From Allolobophora icterica (lineage: Eukaryota > Annelida > Clitellata > Crassiclitellata > Lumbricidae): 64,000 bases of DNA. The stretch spans positions 65,699,702 to 65,763,701 of the forward strand of contig OY744605.1 of assembly GCA_963556255.1 (NCBI GenBank). Reading direction: 5' to 3'. The notes beneath the pieces are model-generated. The model ran no database searches. It saw nothing but the letters and a program-made list of their open reading frames with translations, and was not told the origin of the DNA. Of this stretch, positions 30,030 to 42,750 are shown piece after piece; position 1 is the stretch's first letter, and each line of letters opens with the position of its first letter. The translations under genes and the position numbers were made by a program.

Positions 30030-30340
30030 AGCTTGTATCGTATCGTATCTAGAAGTTTATAAAGCGCCTCTCGCAGAATGATTATTCAGAGGCGCTCTCA
30101 CCACAGAGGAAACAGAAATGTCTTTAGGGAACGTGAGATCGATGAGGAAAAGCCGATCTTTAGTTTGGCCCCGAGCGGGGGGAAGGTCGTTCCAGGTCGT
30201 GGGACCCACTGTAACATTTACCATTACATATCTAATGACGTTAGATCGACTGCTTTTCATAAAATTGTAGGCCTTATTACTGCCCAGGACCCAGGTGGCC
30301 CTGGTAGGGTCAACGACCCCTTTTGGGTTTCCTGTGTAGC
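30030..30340 (-). mobile_element. LINE C-terminal and 3' tail fragment
   Basis: Minus-strand reading gives worn LINE C-terminal text ('TTWNDLPPARGQTK', then a 'TFPKD' segment). The 3' hairpin follows, GAGCGCCTCTGAATAAT ... GAGAGGCGCTTTATAAA, and a CGATA-type tandem tail at 30030-30050. Confidence 0.65.
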
Positions 30341-30369
30341 CAGATTAATATGTTAAATGATTATGAGCA

Positions 30370-31095
30370 TTTTTTGTTTTGATTATCGTTGCAATGTGGT
30401 TACTGAACTAAATATACAATACAATTGCTACCGGTAGGAATAAGCAATTGCACTGTGGTTTCACAGAGGATATCGCTACCGCTAGGAATAATTGCATTGT
30501 GACTTCACAAAGGATATTGCTTGCTACCGCTATAGGAATAATATTGCATTGTGATTTCACAGAGGATGTGCATGATACCGAAAGGAATAATATTGCATCG
30601 TGATTTCATAGAAGAGATATTGCCTTAGCAACGTCTTCTAACCTCGGAATAATAATTTGCATTATGATTTCATAAAGGACGTGTTGCATTGTGGTGTCAC
30701 ACTGTAGGCCTATTAATGTTTCCTTAGCAACCTCATGTAATAATTGCTTTGTGATTTCATAGACCATATTGCCTTAGCAACGTTTGTGTAATATCCGGTT
30801 GCGTTGTGATTTCATAGAGGATTGCCTTAGCAACCTCTCGTAATAATTGCATTGTGATTTCATACTAATTATATTTCCATAGCAACGTTTTGTAATAATT
30901 GCATTGCAATTTCATAGAGGGCTTGTTGCCGTAGCAACCTCTTTTAACTCCTGGAAATAATTGCATTGTGATTTCATACAAGAAATACTGTCATAGCAAT
31001 CTCTTGCAATAATCGCATTATGATTTCATAGAGGGTATATTTCCGTAGCAACATCTTGCAACATCTTGTAACGATTTCATTGTGATTTCACAAAA
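30370..31095 (+). repeat. Degenerate tandem repeat carrying X-box-like palindromes
   Basis: About twelve copies of ATAATTGCATTGTGATTTCA with AGAGG, spaced 45-75 bp. About nine of the intervals contain TTGCCTTAGCAAC or variants (near 30620, 30723, 30772, 30826, 30875, 30925, 31045). The copy at 30925-30938, GTTGCCGTAGCAAC, fits the RFX X-box consensus GTTRCCNNRGYAAC perfectly. Confidence 0.75.
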
Positions 31096-32196
31096 AATAT
31101 ATTGTCACCTCTTTTAGTAAAAAAAAATAACAATGAGAGTGATGATGATGGTGATCACACTGATGATAATGCTTGGTAATCTCCTCAGATAAAATAATAA
31201 TGGGCAAAACAATGGGTATGAAAAGTGGGGGTCCGGTACCCTCCAGTCCAAAAGTGAGGGGTACGGGTACCCCTCGTACCCCCCCCCCCCGTAAATTACG
31301 CCTATGAGTGCGAGCCCGGGTGCTGTTGTTACCTATATAGCCATCAGCGCGTTGCCCAATTACAAGTAAATTTTTTATGTATTTCCGAAAATGCAGGCCC
31401 CTCAAAACTGCGGGCCCGGGTGCTGCAGCACCCTTAGCAGCCCCCTTAACGCGGGAGTGTCTAAGACGTTTCCAACCGTCTTAGTTAAATCCTCTAGGTC
31501 TAGGACAGACTTCAATAAGAGTGGATGTCATTCGCTACGTGGCGCTGCATAGCTATCTTCGTTATCTTCAGAAGGGGCGTAACTTTGGTCTGAAAACTTG
31601 TGAAAAGTGGGGGTACCAATTTCTTACACACACGAAGCCATAATTTCATAAAAGCAGCGTAATGCTATGAAAAAGGCAAAACACAACGCTGCTTTATAAA
31701 AGGATTATTAATAACCGTTATTCTGCTATAGGCCTACAGTAACGGTGCAAACACGGCTAGCTGTGCGCAGTAGAATTTTAAGCCTTAAGTTTTATAACAG
31801 TCAAATTAAACAGCGTATTTTATTTACTGGATAATAGTATAATATTTTCATATTTTAGTAGGGGCCTACACAGTGCCAAAAACAATGCACAAACGCCAGA
31901 GGAAACAATTAAGAGCGAGTAACCGAGATTCGAAAAGAACTGAATAGGCCTACTATTACTGAACTCTGTTAAAAGAATAAGTCTTCAATAGGCCTAAGTG
32001 GTCATTTCAAATGACAAAATAATGCAGCCAATTTCTGTTAAAACCAGAATTTTTTTACATCAATTTTAAAAAGAGTTCTAAACTAGGTGGTGAAATGCTG
32101 TGGTGGCGATATTGAGTGTGATTAAGCTTAAATTTTAGTCTAAGTCATAATTCGTGCAGATACCTATACATATGATATATAGACGTATAAATATAT
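31096..32196. other. Transposon remnants, no gene
   Basis: A GTGGGGGT...CGTACCCCCC remnant at about 31220-31300 ends CGTAAATTACGCCTATG, the kind of right end expected for the GGGGCGTAACTT family. A second left end of that family lies at 31574-31620. The rest is AT-rich. Confidence 0.4.
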
Positions 32197-32460
32197 TAGT
32201 CCTTTTTTCAGCCGGAACGCGCCGGAACGGTGTTCCGGCACCTTTTTTCAGGTACTAAAAATAATATATTTCTTTTAATAATAAAACACCATAATTTAGT
32301 TATTTTAATTTAATTTCAGTGTTTTGAACTGTTTTCAGTGTTTTTTGAGACCCTTCCCAACCCCCAATCCCGTTTTTCTCGGGATTTTAGCCCGCCCATA
32401 ATTATTCCGTTCCGGAACCTATTGTTCCGTTCCGGAACCTTTTTCCAGAAAAAAGCACTG
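32197..32460. mobile_element. hAT MITE, 264 bp
   Basis: Ends TAGTCCTTTTTTCAG and (reverse complement of the right) CAGTGCTTTTTTCTG match at 12 of 15. The flanking 8-mers AAATATAT and ATATATAT match at 7 of 8, in low-complexity DNA. The interior carries GTTCCGGAAC palindromes near both ends. Confidence 0.6.
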
Positions 32461-33478
32461 ATATATATATTATGATCATGAAGGCGGCATAACAGGAATA
32501 TGCTTTAAAGTATGCTGTATGTAGTCTGTTACTCTGTTTACTAGATAATGCGATTCCTCTTCCTTTACTGCAATTTTGTTTAGTGTTTAGCCTAATGTAG
32601 ACATTTGAGAGTGATGACGCCTCTAACGATGAACGGAAGCCAAGCTGACTTGGCTAAAGTGACGGCTTCTTTCTTTCCTTCTTTTTCTTTCTTTCTTTCT
32701 CTTCTACTTTTTCCTTTTTTTTATCCATAATTCACTCCTTTTACTTTTTCTTTTACCCTATTTTGCCGCCCCTGGAAAAGTGCCGCCCGGGGCGACTCGT
32801 CCCCTCTGCTCCCCCCTTCGGTACGCCACTGTATCTCTGAAACCTCATGCCCAGACGTACGCTTTCATCTGTGTAGCTTACTGCAGGCCAGAGTATAGAA
32901 CAAGAACCACAGACTGATACCACAAAAGTATTAGACCTTGACTTACGGAGGCTTCTTTCAACAAAGTTCTTTGTCTCAGCTGCAGCAGCGGCAGCAGCAT
33001 CAAAAATAAGCCAGACCAAAGTACCAAGACCAAGGCCACAAGATTCAAGACCAAGACCTAGTAGCCTCAAGATCAAGCAAGACAAAGACCGAGTATCCAA
33101 GACCAATACCAAGACTATAAAAGTTACTGAATTCAAATAGGCCTATAGGCCTACGGTACCCTATTCTTACTCTGCGAGATCTCATAAGGAATCCACTGCG
33201 GCATAGTTACAGTGGAGTGGGCTGCTCTCGATGCAGACCATATATGTTTGTACCTATACAATTACAAGCTGTCAATTGTTGTTTCTGATCAGGCGAAGAA
33301 CGAGGTCCTTGTCGTTTTACACTAGTTTGTATATGGGGCCTACACAACAACGAATACTCCACTCGCTGTCAAGACCATAATATATTATGCTCAAGACCAG
33401 GATCAAGACTAAGATCAAAACTGAAGACCAAGTCAATGATCTGAGTGTTAAGACCAAGACTGGCACATTGTAGACCAG
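32461..33478. other. Repeat remnants, no gene
   Basis: A one-sided hAT-like right end (GGTACGCCACTG, ending 32831) has no partner found. From 32960 to 33120 and again at 33360-33460 there is an AAGACCAAGAC-rich degenerate minisatellite. Confidence 0.45.
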
Positions 33479-34035
33479 TATCTTATCTTATCTTATCTTA
33501 TCTTATCTTATCTTATATGATTATTTATAAAGCGCCTCTCACAGTAGGCTATAGACTATTCAGAGGCGCTCCCAACGTGACAGCCCGAGGGAAAAGAAAG
33601 GTCTTTAGGCAGCGGAGAGAAGAGGGCGAGATCCCAAGCAATATCTTGCTACGGAGAGAGGGGGACAGGTCATTCCATAAGGAAGGGCCAAGGATGGCAA
33701 AAGCACGATGCTGAGCCATTGAAGTCCTTGCGCGAGGGTCAATTAAGTAGGTCAAGGCGGTCAGCAGACCGAAGGGGGCGGGAAGAGAGAGTAGAGAAAG
33801 GTTTACGCATCGGGTCACAAAGGTACTTAGGAGCTTTCCCTGTTGAGTCCTATAGAGACCAGGAGGAGGACCTTGTATTTGATGCGGGAAGCAACAGGAA
33901 GCCAGTGAAGTACATCAGTCATAAAGGTAGTTGTGTGAGAGAAGCGAGCCGGAAACGGGCAATGAACTTGGCAGCCGCGTTCAGAACAGACTGTAGGCCT
34001 AGAGATGACAGGCGCGCTTTATAGGGAGTGCCCTA
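33479..34035 (-). pseudogene. LINE reverse transcriptase C-terminal region and 3' tail
   Basis: Minus-strand text runs in the usual order of a CR1/Jockey-like ORF2 end: 'QSVLNAAAKFIAR', 'APKYLCDPMRKP', 'LGPSLWNDLSPSLRSK', 'SLRCLKTFLFPRA'. Frameshifts separate the blocks. The 3' hairpin (GAGCGCCTCTGAATAG ... GAGAGGCGCTTTATAAA) follows, then an ATAAG-type tail, seen on plus as (TCTTA)n at 33479-33519. Confidence 0.8.
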
Positions 34036-34583
34036 CCATGAAGAAAAACCTCATTTTTTGTCTCGAGACTGTCTCAAAACCAAGACCGCGGTTTTAAGAC
34101 ATCTTGCACAGTTGCACTTATCCTTTAATTTGTTCTATCGACTTTATCAAAAACACTCACTGAGTAAATATTATTAGGCCTACGGAGCATCTTTCGCCAG
34201 CAGCATTCCTTATAAATTTATCCTCTGTTTATAGTTACTCGATCTAGTAGGCATATGGGTCTAAATATAGCAATTACCAGCATGCCTTGTTGTTAAACAA
34301 ACTAATACTATAGCCTATTGTTGCATTTCCAATCTAATAATATTATTCTAATATTATAATATTATCGAGATCATCGGCGTTCGAAAAACCACAGTTTAAT
34401 GTAAGCTCTATTTTAAAATTTAGGATCACGTGGGCACTGATATTTAGAGACGTTGGAGACGTAGGGGTTGCTTCTCGGAATCCCAGAAAATCCTCTTTAC
34501 TAATCCTGTGTGTTGGCCTATTTCTCTGTCTACACGTCTCGGTGTCTCAGTCTGCTTCTCTTTGTCCAAGTGTGTTTTAGGAT

Positions 34584-34631
34584 TGCGCATGCGCGCTTGC
34601 GGTGGCGGCCGGTGGAAACAACAATGGCGGC
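34584..34631 (+). promoter_or_regulatory. NRF1/YY1-type CpG promoter
   Basis: TGCGCATGCGC at 34584-34594 is a perfect NRF1 palindrome. AATGGCGGC at 34623-34631 is the YY1 motif commonly placed just after a start site, oriented for plus-strand transcription. The stretch is CpG-rich in an AT-rich neighbourhood and lies 170-220 bp upstream of the start codon at 34805. A short upstream frame (ATG at 34624, 7 codons) may modulate translation. Confidence 0.6.
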
Positions 34632-34804
34632 CGATGTTGGTCGATGAGCGATATGCATCAGATATCATGTTTGGATAATGTCTGCTCTCACCGTTTCTGT
34701 TGCTACGATGTACACAGGATTAGGAGCGGATAAAACTCAATCAGAACTGCTAGTTGAGTGAGTTTGAAGGGATTCTTATGGTGGTGCTGTAGACGTTCGA
34801 ACCA

Positions 34805-34824
34805 ATGGAGGGCGTTAAGAGGAG
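34805..34824 (+). CDS. Exon 1 (coding part) of a candidate Myb/SANT-type gene
   Basis: ATG at 34805 is preceded by an in-frame TAG at 34790-34792, which fixes the start. Twenty coding bases give MEGVKR plus two bases. They end at GAG|GTGAGT, a strong splice donor at 34825. The two leftover bases plus the first G of exon 2 make an arginine codon and keep the frame. The promoter motifs lie 170-220 bp upstream. An exon this short would be missed by gene finders, but the phase agreement with exons 2 and 3 supports it. Confidence 0.6.
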
Positions 34825-36570
34825 GTGAGTATTATTGGACTTGCAGTCGAGTGAGATGCTCTGGAGTTTGTTGAATGAAAAGCCTGTCACGTGCCTTAGA
34901 CTGTTGTACTGTTGTGATAATATCGGATGCAACATTCAGCACAGCGTTTCAGATGTGCACGTGAACCTATATTGAACAGTTGCCTTCAGATGAACACGGA
35001 CAAGCAAGTGCGAAGAAAATATGTGCGTTAAGCCGGTACTTCAGCATGTCACTGGTCGTCGTAATAGCACATTTATGAAGCGCTTGTAATACGTGTAATC
35101 ACTAATCATTGGTCGTTTGAGGGTTTATAGCATTGTTCGACTGAATGGTGCACTTGACAGTACACTGGTTTTGTAGCCTTGACCTATCCAGATTGCAACC
35201 TGACACAAAACATGATCCAGCAATATAGCTGTTGTCAAATTTTTTATTACGCAACAGTGAATATAGCTGGTCTCAGACACAGCGTTTTTGGGATGCTAAG
35301 TAATTTCAGTGACTGCATGAATTAAATTATTTTAAGTACATTAACTATAAACATACTGCAATTGCATTACATTAATTGCATTATAATAATTACATTGATT
35401 GTAAACATTACAGGACATGTGTAACTGCATTGTCACAAGACTGTGGACGTTGCTTTATTTGTCAAAATTTTGGTTTTTGTGCATGGAGAATAAGGTTGAT
35501 ACAAAATAGAATGAAGCACAAGATTTCACATTGATTATTTCGTTCAAATATTTTATCCTCATACATAACATTGTTGGTTATGAATTGTCCTGATGCTGTA
35601 AAAGGGATGTGAAGGATTTTGGTAGATAGACTGGAAGTTTGATAAAGAACATCTCATTGATACGATATTAATATTGATACTGGCTTGCTTTATGTCCATC
35701 TGGATTCGTGGTTAGCCATGTGCGACAGCTTCAACTGATGACCTGGAAAAGATCCACCTGGCCCATTTAATGCAGACGCTACACTGTTAACTGTTGTGTT
35801 TACTGATAGCAGACACTAAGGTGCATAGAATTCTCCTCATAGCCATTAACTGTCTGATGACTGACTGCATTCATTGTCACTATCCATTGACAGTTTTGTG
35901 TGAATTACTTGAGAAGGCCACAATAATACCTGGGCATAGGCCGCAGTGACTGGAATATTATTAGACAACTGATGTCTCGGAGTGTTTTGGCGTCTTGAAT
36001 GTCTGCTCTTTCCAGACATTACTTTTAAGAGTGTTGTCAACTGCAGAGACGTCTGTGGTTTGCTGTACTTCAGTTTGGGATTTAACGAAGGCAATTGCAT
36101 TTTAGATGTGTTGGTTGAATATTTCATGAGTTATGTTCTGCACTGCTGTAGCTTTGATGCAGTTTATTTTGCCGGCTTTCAAATCTCTTCTCCCTGCATG
36201 CATTGTAAAAGACTTTCATTCGTTCATTCATTCATTGTTGTTTATACACCTCTAAAGAAACTCCTCAGCATCTAATGACAGATCCAGAAATTCAGAAGAG
36301 ACAGAACCCCAGAATGCATACGTACATGCATGTACAATTGTACGTTCATTCATTCAGGGGCAAAAAACAGGTAGTCCAAAATTTTTGCACTGTATAATGT
36401 GTCATCTGTCCGTTCTGAATTTCTGGATCAGTCACTGGCTGGTGAGAAAGTTTCTTTAGTATAAACAACAAATTTATGTTACACACACACTCACACACAC
36501 CATAACTAACCTCATCTTTTCCTACCTTACCTTAGCTTACCTTACCGGTTATGGTAACATGTGATTGTAG
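34825..36570 (+). other. Intron 1 of the candidate gene
   Basis: 1746 bp, GT-AG. AT-rich with no repeats recognised apart from short inverted and CA-rich stretches near 36480. No coding sequence seen. Confidence 0.5.
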
Positions 36571-36710
36571 GTCTAGAAAGCTATCTTTGAAGTTGCTGAA
36601 GCGAAGATTATCTTGGACTAGAAACTCCAGCACAACGTGTATCGACGAGTGCTTGACCGATTTGGCAGACCGCTTGACCATTGAAGAAAATGGGGGCATC
36701 AAAGACAATG
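36571..36710 (+). CDS. Exon 2 of a candidate Myb/SANT-type gene
   Basis: 140 bp between a TGATTGTAG acceptor and a GTAAGT donor, open in the required frame. It encodes residues 7-53: a very basic start ('SRKLSLKLLKRRLSW') with an RRLS phosphorylation-type site at 18-21, then an acidic, amphipathic 'IDECLTDLADRLTIEEN'. Codon use and residue mix look like real protein against repetitive surroundings. It ends with one base of a glycine codon that exon 3 completes. No domain family is recognised in this part. Confidence 0.72.
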
Positions 36711-37934
36711 GTAAGTTCAATACTGGAACAATCAACTTCATCTGGCAGTTGTGTATGTGTTTGTGTGTGTGTGTGTGCATGCATGTTTTTCTGACCATTT
36801 CTTTAGTGCAATTTATGAGGAAATGTACTGAAACAATAGCTATTTAGGAGATCTAAAGAGTTGTGACTTCAAGACACAGCTGAGAATTTTTCTTGTGCTG
36901 TTTAGAGTGGAAGACTTCAAATATTTAGTCATTCAATCAACTAGACATTTATATATAGTGCGCTCTTCAAGGCAACTAATCAGAGGCATTTAGTGGCAGG
37001 GGGTGTGCAGTAGATCAGTGGTTACTGTACCGGACAGTGAACCCAGATTGGGGTTCAAATCCCCACCAGGACAGGAAAATAATGGAAAAGTTATGATTCA
37101 CTAGGGCTGCTTAAATAATATAAAATACTGTAGGTTCAGGTAGTGAAGTATCAGATTGGCTGTCAGTCCTAATATGCTGAGACCAAGAAAATGAGGTCAT
37201 TCTCTTTCTACATCATAAATATCTATTCTACTAGAACCTCCTTGTAAAACATGGCATTGAAGAGCATACCTATATACTCTAGCATAACAAGGTTCAGGGT
37301 GGCTATCGGAAATTTATAGCATTAAGCGGTAGAACATTTTTGGCTTATCATAAGAAGTGCCTGTTAGTTGTTTTAGCTGTAAGGCCTTTGTGAGGTTCTT
37401 GAAAAGTACTGTATAAGTGCTTGGATACATACATACCTATGCACATGCATGCCCACACTCATGCATACGTACATACATACATGCATACATACATACATAT
37501 ATGCACACATATGCAATGTCATACATACATATAACTTGGCACAGTACAGCCAATTATAGTTCGGGACTTGACTTGATAGGGCTTCAAGTGGTAGGTGCTA
37601 TAAACAGGTTCTAGTGTAGGAATGTAACATGTGCAGCCGATAGCAGCGCCTTTGAAGTTCTAAAAGGTGCTATATGAAAAACCAGATACTAAGATACTTA
37701 TGTGTATTTTTAGTTTATTGTTATAGAACCTTTTATATAAATAAATTATATACTCCTATGTGTACACGTATACCTTGTACATATGTATGTGTGCAATGTG
37801 CATGCATCCATGTACCAGTATGTAGGCATGCATGTTTAGGTATGTATGCGCATTTGCATGTATGTACATATGTATGTTGGTATGCTTGAATGTATCTTGA
37901 TATTTGTATCAGATATTTTTTAGAGTGTTTAAGT
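36711..37934. other. Start of intron 2; retroposon tails and ATAC repeats
   Basis: A worn hairpin tail (GTGCGCTCTTCAAGG...CAGAGGCA, 36951-36995) lies on minus. A plus-strand tail GCGCCTTTGAA...AGGTGCTATATGAA occurs at 37646-37680. (ATAC)n/(ACAT)n repeats lie at about 37425-37530. Confidence 0.5.
37005..37075 (+). mobile_element. tRNA-like SINE head or tRNA pseudogene
   Basis: GTAGATCAGTGGTTA resembles box A and GGGGTTCAAATCCCCA is a good T-arm with box B. A paired acceptor stem is lacking, so it is more likely a SINE head than a working tRNA. Confidence 0.5.
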
Positions 37935-38284
37935 CCATGCTGTCCAACATGTGGCCCACGGGCTGATTTTAGTGGCCTGCCTGAGCTGAAAACCAACTGC
38001 TATTAAAAAAATTGCAAGCACAAAATACCAAATATCTCACTAAAAACGTCCTTGGACGTTTATTGATATACTTTTTGGCACAGAACTATTATAAAGCATG
38101 CCATACATACATGCTATTATTCATCGATTATTACTTAATTATTCCCATAATAAAGTTTAATATAGTTAGTAATTTTCAATAAATTTTAGTCGTTGCTTTT
38201 GAGCAGGCCTATACTGGTGCGGCCCTCGGCTTTAAGAAAAATTGTTTCGGTGGCCCACGGTGTCAAAAAGGTTGGACAGCACTG
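37935..38284. mobile_element. hAT MITE, 350 bp, Charlie-like ends
   Basis: Ends CCATGCTGTCCAAC (37935) and GTTGGACAGCACTG (ending 38284) are inverted repeats. GTGGCCCACGG occurs just inside both. Flanking 8-mers GTTTAAGT and GTTTAAGG match at 7 of 8. The interior is noncoding. Confidence 0.8.
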
Positions 38285-41200
38285 GTTTAAGGGAGCACTA
38301 TATAAAGTGATTGGTTGATTGAATTGCTTAATTGCTGTTTTCGTGATAAAAATCAAATCTTGGAGATGTGTTGCTTCTGGCAGTCATTAATTCTAGCGAA
38401 GGAAGGTATTATTATTCCTGGCATGCAGGGTTTGTCTCTACTGATGAAAGCCAAATAACCGAAAGTGTTGCCAAACTCAATATTCTCTGTACAAGTTGTG
38501 GGCATTTCAAATGCGCAGTAAAAATGGATGGATGGGTCAATCGATAGATTGATCACTCAGTAGGAGGGTTAATCAATCAATGGGTAGGGGTGGATGTATG
38601 GGTTTGTTTAATAATTGATCAAGTCATTAATTTATTTCATATATTCGTTTTCTCAGTCATTTATTCATTCACTTGTGTGGCGGTATGTTTGTCTATCCTC
38701 GTATTTTCTGCTTTATCGTCCATGCACCCTCCGTCCACCATTCATTCCATTCATATGTGTCTTCAACCATCCAACCACCCATTCATCTGTCAATCATTTC
38801 AAAATCCTTTCACCATTTATTCATGCAGTTACATCTCGTGTTTGTGTGTTTGGAGCGTTGTGGTTGATCGTTTTTTTATATGACCTCAACCATTAGCTGA
38901 AGTTGAATGTTTGATTGTCTCTCTTGTCATTTGTTTGATTAGTCATTTGACTGACTGACTTACTGACTGATTGACCGACTGATTGACCAACTGACTGACT
39001 GACTGATTGACTGACTGACGAGTCGATCACAGAACCTGTTTGAAAGCCAAATTGCAAATTGATGAAGCTTACAGGGTTTGAGAGGTTGGGAATAGGTTGG
39101 AATGTTGGCTGTGAAATTGATATTTACTTCCAAAGACACTATAACTAAAAGCAATGGTTGTCTGATTGCTATTGTCATATAAAATTTGTGCTTGAGCCGA
39201 AATATCCTTCGACCCCATGCATCTAAGAACTAGTGTGGAAAAGGAGTGTAATAAAGAGTGATGACCATACCTTGTCTTACGGCATCACTCTAATTGATTT
39301 AAAGAATTGTGTAACTTCCACTGTGGATGTAAATTCGTCTGTTGCGCCACTCCTATGCACTGTATGCAGCTTGTGACGTGTGATGCAGAACATCTGCTAT
39401 GCTGTGTTGCTGTATTTTGTAGATAAAACCTCAATTTCATGTGATATAGCAATATGGAATCTTAGTATAGTATTGCAGTGGATGATGATGATGGTGGTAA
39501 TTGCAAAGTAAGTCAGTAAGTATATCCTTTAATGAGACCAATTGCTAACTGCATTTTACATTGCGAAGAATAAATAAATAAGTGATGGTAATAATGATGG
39601 TGGTGGTGATCATGTTGCTGGTGGTGATCATGTTGATGATGATAGTGGTGGTGATGATGAATTGGCTGCATTCGCAGTGGTTTTTGTAGACTGGTCAAAC
39701 CTAGCCGGCACCCCTAAGAATGCCGGCTGCCGGGTAATCTATTGTTCGGCCTTTCGAAGCCCCATAACTTATACTGGTAGACGGTACAGTCCTGACAGGC
39801 AATTAGTTTCGTGCAGTTTTTCAACTTATTCTAGGGATACTGGTTATTTATATACATTGCTGTCTTGCAGAGTCCCTTTTTCATTTGTGCTGAATGTTTT
39901 TTTTTGCCAAATTGACATTGGTTGTTGAACTGTGAATTTCATTGTAGCAGCTTTTTTTAGGTTTATGTAGCTCTTATTGGAAAAAGGTGAGCTATATAAA
40001 CCATGGAAGGTATATAACCATTTTTAACTGGTCAGTGGTCATTCTAGCTGCTTAAATAACCGAGGAGTGGTAATAGCAACTGCATTTAATGGCTGACTAG
40101 TGGTAATGGCATCTGCTTAAATAACTTACCAGTGGTAATTACTGCTGTTTAATTGGCCCAACAGTGTCCACATGTTTGATTTGTGGTATTTTTGTAATTT
40201 TTCACATTCTGTCTGGCCATTACTTTCAAGCTGGCCATGCAGTGGTATACTTGTTGATTGCTGAGAGGCGAGTGCATTTGGGTGCATTTTGGTTTAAACT
40301 GACTTGGCATATTTTCAAAAGTAATTGGTCCAACTGGACTGCTGTAATGTGGCAGTGGACTGGTATACTGCAGCAGCGGATTGCTGTAATGTCGTATAAT
40401 GGAGCTTTGATCGATGTCACAGGGCTCTAATTGATGTCACGTGTACCCAGATGTCGTAAAGTGCATATTTTGTGGGTCACATTTTTGTAGGTTGCCTTTT
40501 TTATTTTGCAGAATTTTTCTAAATGTGGCTGAGTGATATATATTTACTGTAGTTTGAAACCTGTCTTATGGGTTTGAATCCAGGAGCGTTGAGAAATTCT
40601 ACTAGTCGATGGTTTTGCTTTGAAGCAGCCATTGATAATGGCATTATAGAAGATCCAAATGCTGTAACACTCTGAGAAGAGGCATAAGCCAAGTGGCTTT
40701 CAGTTAGGCTTCCTGGATTTTGGCATGCAGTGACATTTGTTCCCTATATTTACTCTTCTACTTTTCTTATTGGAACTTGCTTGTTCACTATTACTCTTCT
40801 AATTTTCATATCAGTTTCCTCCAAACAGTTTGTGATGGAGGCATCTAGGTGGTGTGCTCCCACAAGCGAATATACATGTGCCATTAATGGCCCACCTTTC
40901 TTGTGGAATAATTGGTCCTTATCATCGTCATTGTCATCTTCATCTCTGTGTCCTATTTTCATTGTCGTCATCATTGTCATATTAATTATAATCGTTGTTG
41001 TCATTGTTGTCATCATCATCGTTGTAACAATCATTGTTGTTGTCATTTTGTTGTCATCGTTGTCGTAATCAGTCATTGCCTACATGTAGCAGTCAAGGTA
41101 TCTATATTTTACTGACATACCATATATCACGTTATGTTTAGTTGTTGTGGAATATGGCCAACCTTTAATACTTATCATTCCTGGTGTTTTCACTATCTAT

Positions 41201-42645
41201 AACATTCGACATTGATTAATATAGTAAAATATTTCTTGGCTATTAATCACAGTAATGATGATGATAATAATAATAGTGTAATAATAATAGTAACAGTAAT
41301 TGTATTGAAATTTTCAAGTCCTGAGGGTTCATCTCTACCTGTAGGTGATACAGGTGATCCTTAATGAATTGTGCCTACTTTAAAAGAGTAGAAAACTGCT
41401 AGCAGTGACGATGACGACATAATGATTTGATATCAAATATTAAAATTATATTACAGTTACTCATGTGTGCTGTAGTGTGGCCTCGATTATAGTTGGCTGA
41501 CAGAAGGTTATGGAGCAGCAATAAAAGATGTCGAAAAGGCTTGGTAGGTGGTCTGAGGCTTGTTGGGTGCAATGGGGATTCAGGGTGGTTTCAGGCATTT
41601 TGGGGTGGTCTGAGGCTTTTGGGGTGGTCTGGGGATTCGGGGTGGTCTAAGGCTTGGTGGGTGGTCAGCTGAATGTAATCTTGGTGGTCTTCCAATGTTA
41701 ATGGACATACTTGCTGGTCTTGGGGTTTAGTATACGTAATCAACCAGCATTTACCCTACGTTGTGTTTTGAAACGATAATTGGGAAATATTTGAAGATTT
41801 GAAATGCTTTCAATGCAGAGGTCCTTCATGTGTAAGAGGCACACACTGCAGTACATTATACTCCAGACTGAGAAGTTGAGCAGATATTAAGCAATGCTAA
41901 TCGTGCTACAGAGATTGGTACATTGTCATTATTCGTTCAAAGGCCACCCACAGTCTTTTATTCTTTTATTGTGATTCAAATAGAAGGCGATGCTGCAGGA
42001 CGGCGTGTTCTCTCAAATAGGCAATTCTACGATAGATTGGCATTTTCTAGGCCATCTGTTGTCTGATTGAACATTCTATGCCACCTGTTATTCGATTTGC
42101 TGCTTTTCTAGGTCATCGGTCTGGGTCTTTTAGGCCTTTGTTTTAGCATTCTGTAGTCTGTATTTGCATAATATGAATTTTGTGCCATCTGCCCAGTTCA
42201 TCTGGCGAGATATTATTCAGAGCCTCGCGAGAGGAGGCTTTATTGTGAGATGGAGTAGCCTATAGTACAGCATGTTTCAAATTCAGCTTTAAGTTGTAAC
42301 TTTGTTACAATGCAAACTTGTTTTAGAGTGGTATAAATCATTAAGGTATTGTTAGAAGTGTTTGGTGTATATTCATAAAGATAGTGTCTGGTATTAGCAG
42401 ACATCAACATTGTGGCCTAATGATGTTTGGCTGAATTCTTTCTTTTCGCTAATGATGGACCATCTGCCTGAAGGCAAAAGTGAGTACACGGATTGTACAT
42501 TTTTGTTGAGAAGATCAAGTGGATATACAGAGACAACAGGCCACCGGCTTTCACTTGCTGAGGCTAAGAAAAATTAAGTCACTAACTCATTTTTACTGCT
42601 TCTCTGGGTTGGCTTAAGGGGCTGCTCTTTGTCTTCCATCTTTTG
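38285..42645. other. Intron 2 sequence with simple repeats, no gene
   Basis: Contains TGACTGAC-type repeats at 38948-39020, GGTGAT repeats at 39590-39660, a CATT/GTT-rich stretch at 40915-41080 and a GGGGTGGTCTGAGGCTT minisatellite at 41545-41670. No coding exon or RNA gene was recognised. Confidence 0.4.
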
Positions 42646-42750
42646 CAGAAAATCATTAGCTCATCTTTCTTGTCAACATTTCTGGAATCTTCCGAATATT
42701 TTACAGAAAATCATTAGCTCATCTTTCTTGTCAACATTTCCGGAATGTTC
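42646..42750 (+). repeat. Two-copy 58-bp direct repeat
   Basis: CAGAAAATCATTAGCTCATC followed by TTTCTTGTCAACATTT occurs at 42646 and 42704 with few differences. It looks like a single recent tandem duplication. Confidence 0.8.

Noticed and set aside
32753..33136. Minus-strand frame with an Ala run and Leu-Gly repeats
   Set aside because: The text comes from the AAGACC minisatellite and a GCAGCAG run.
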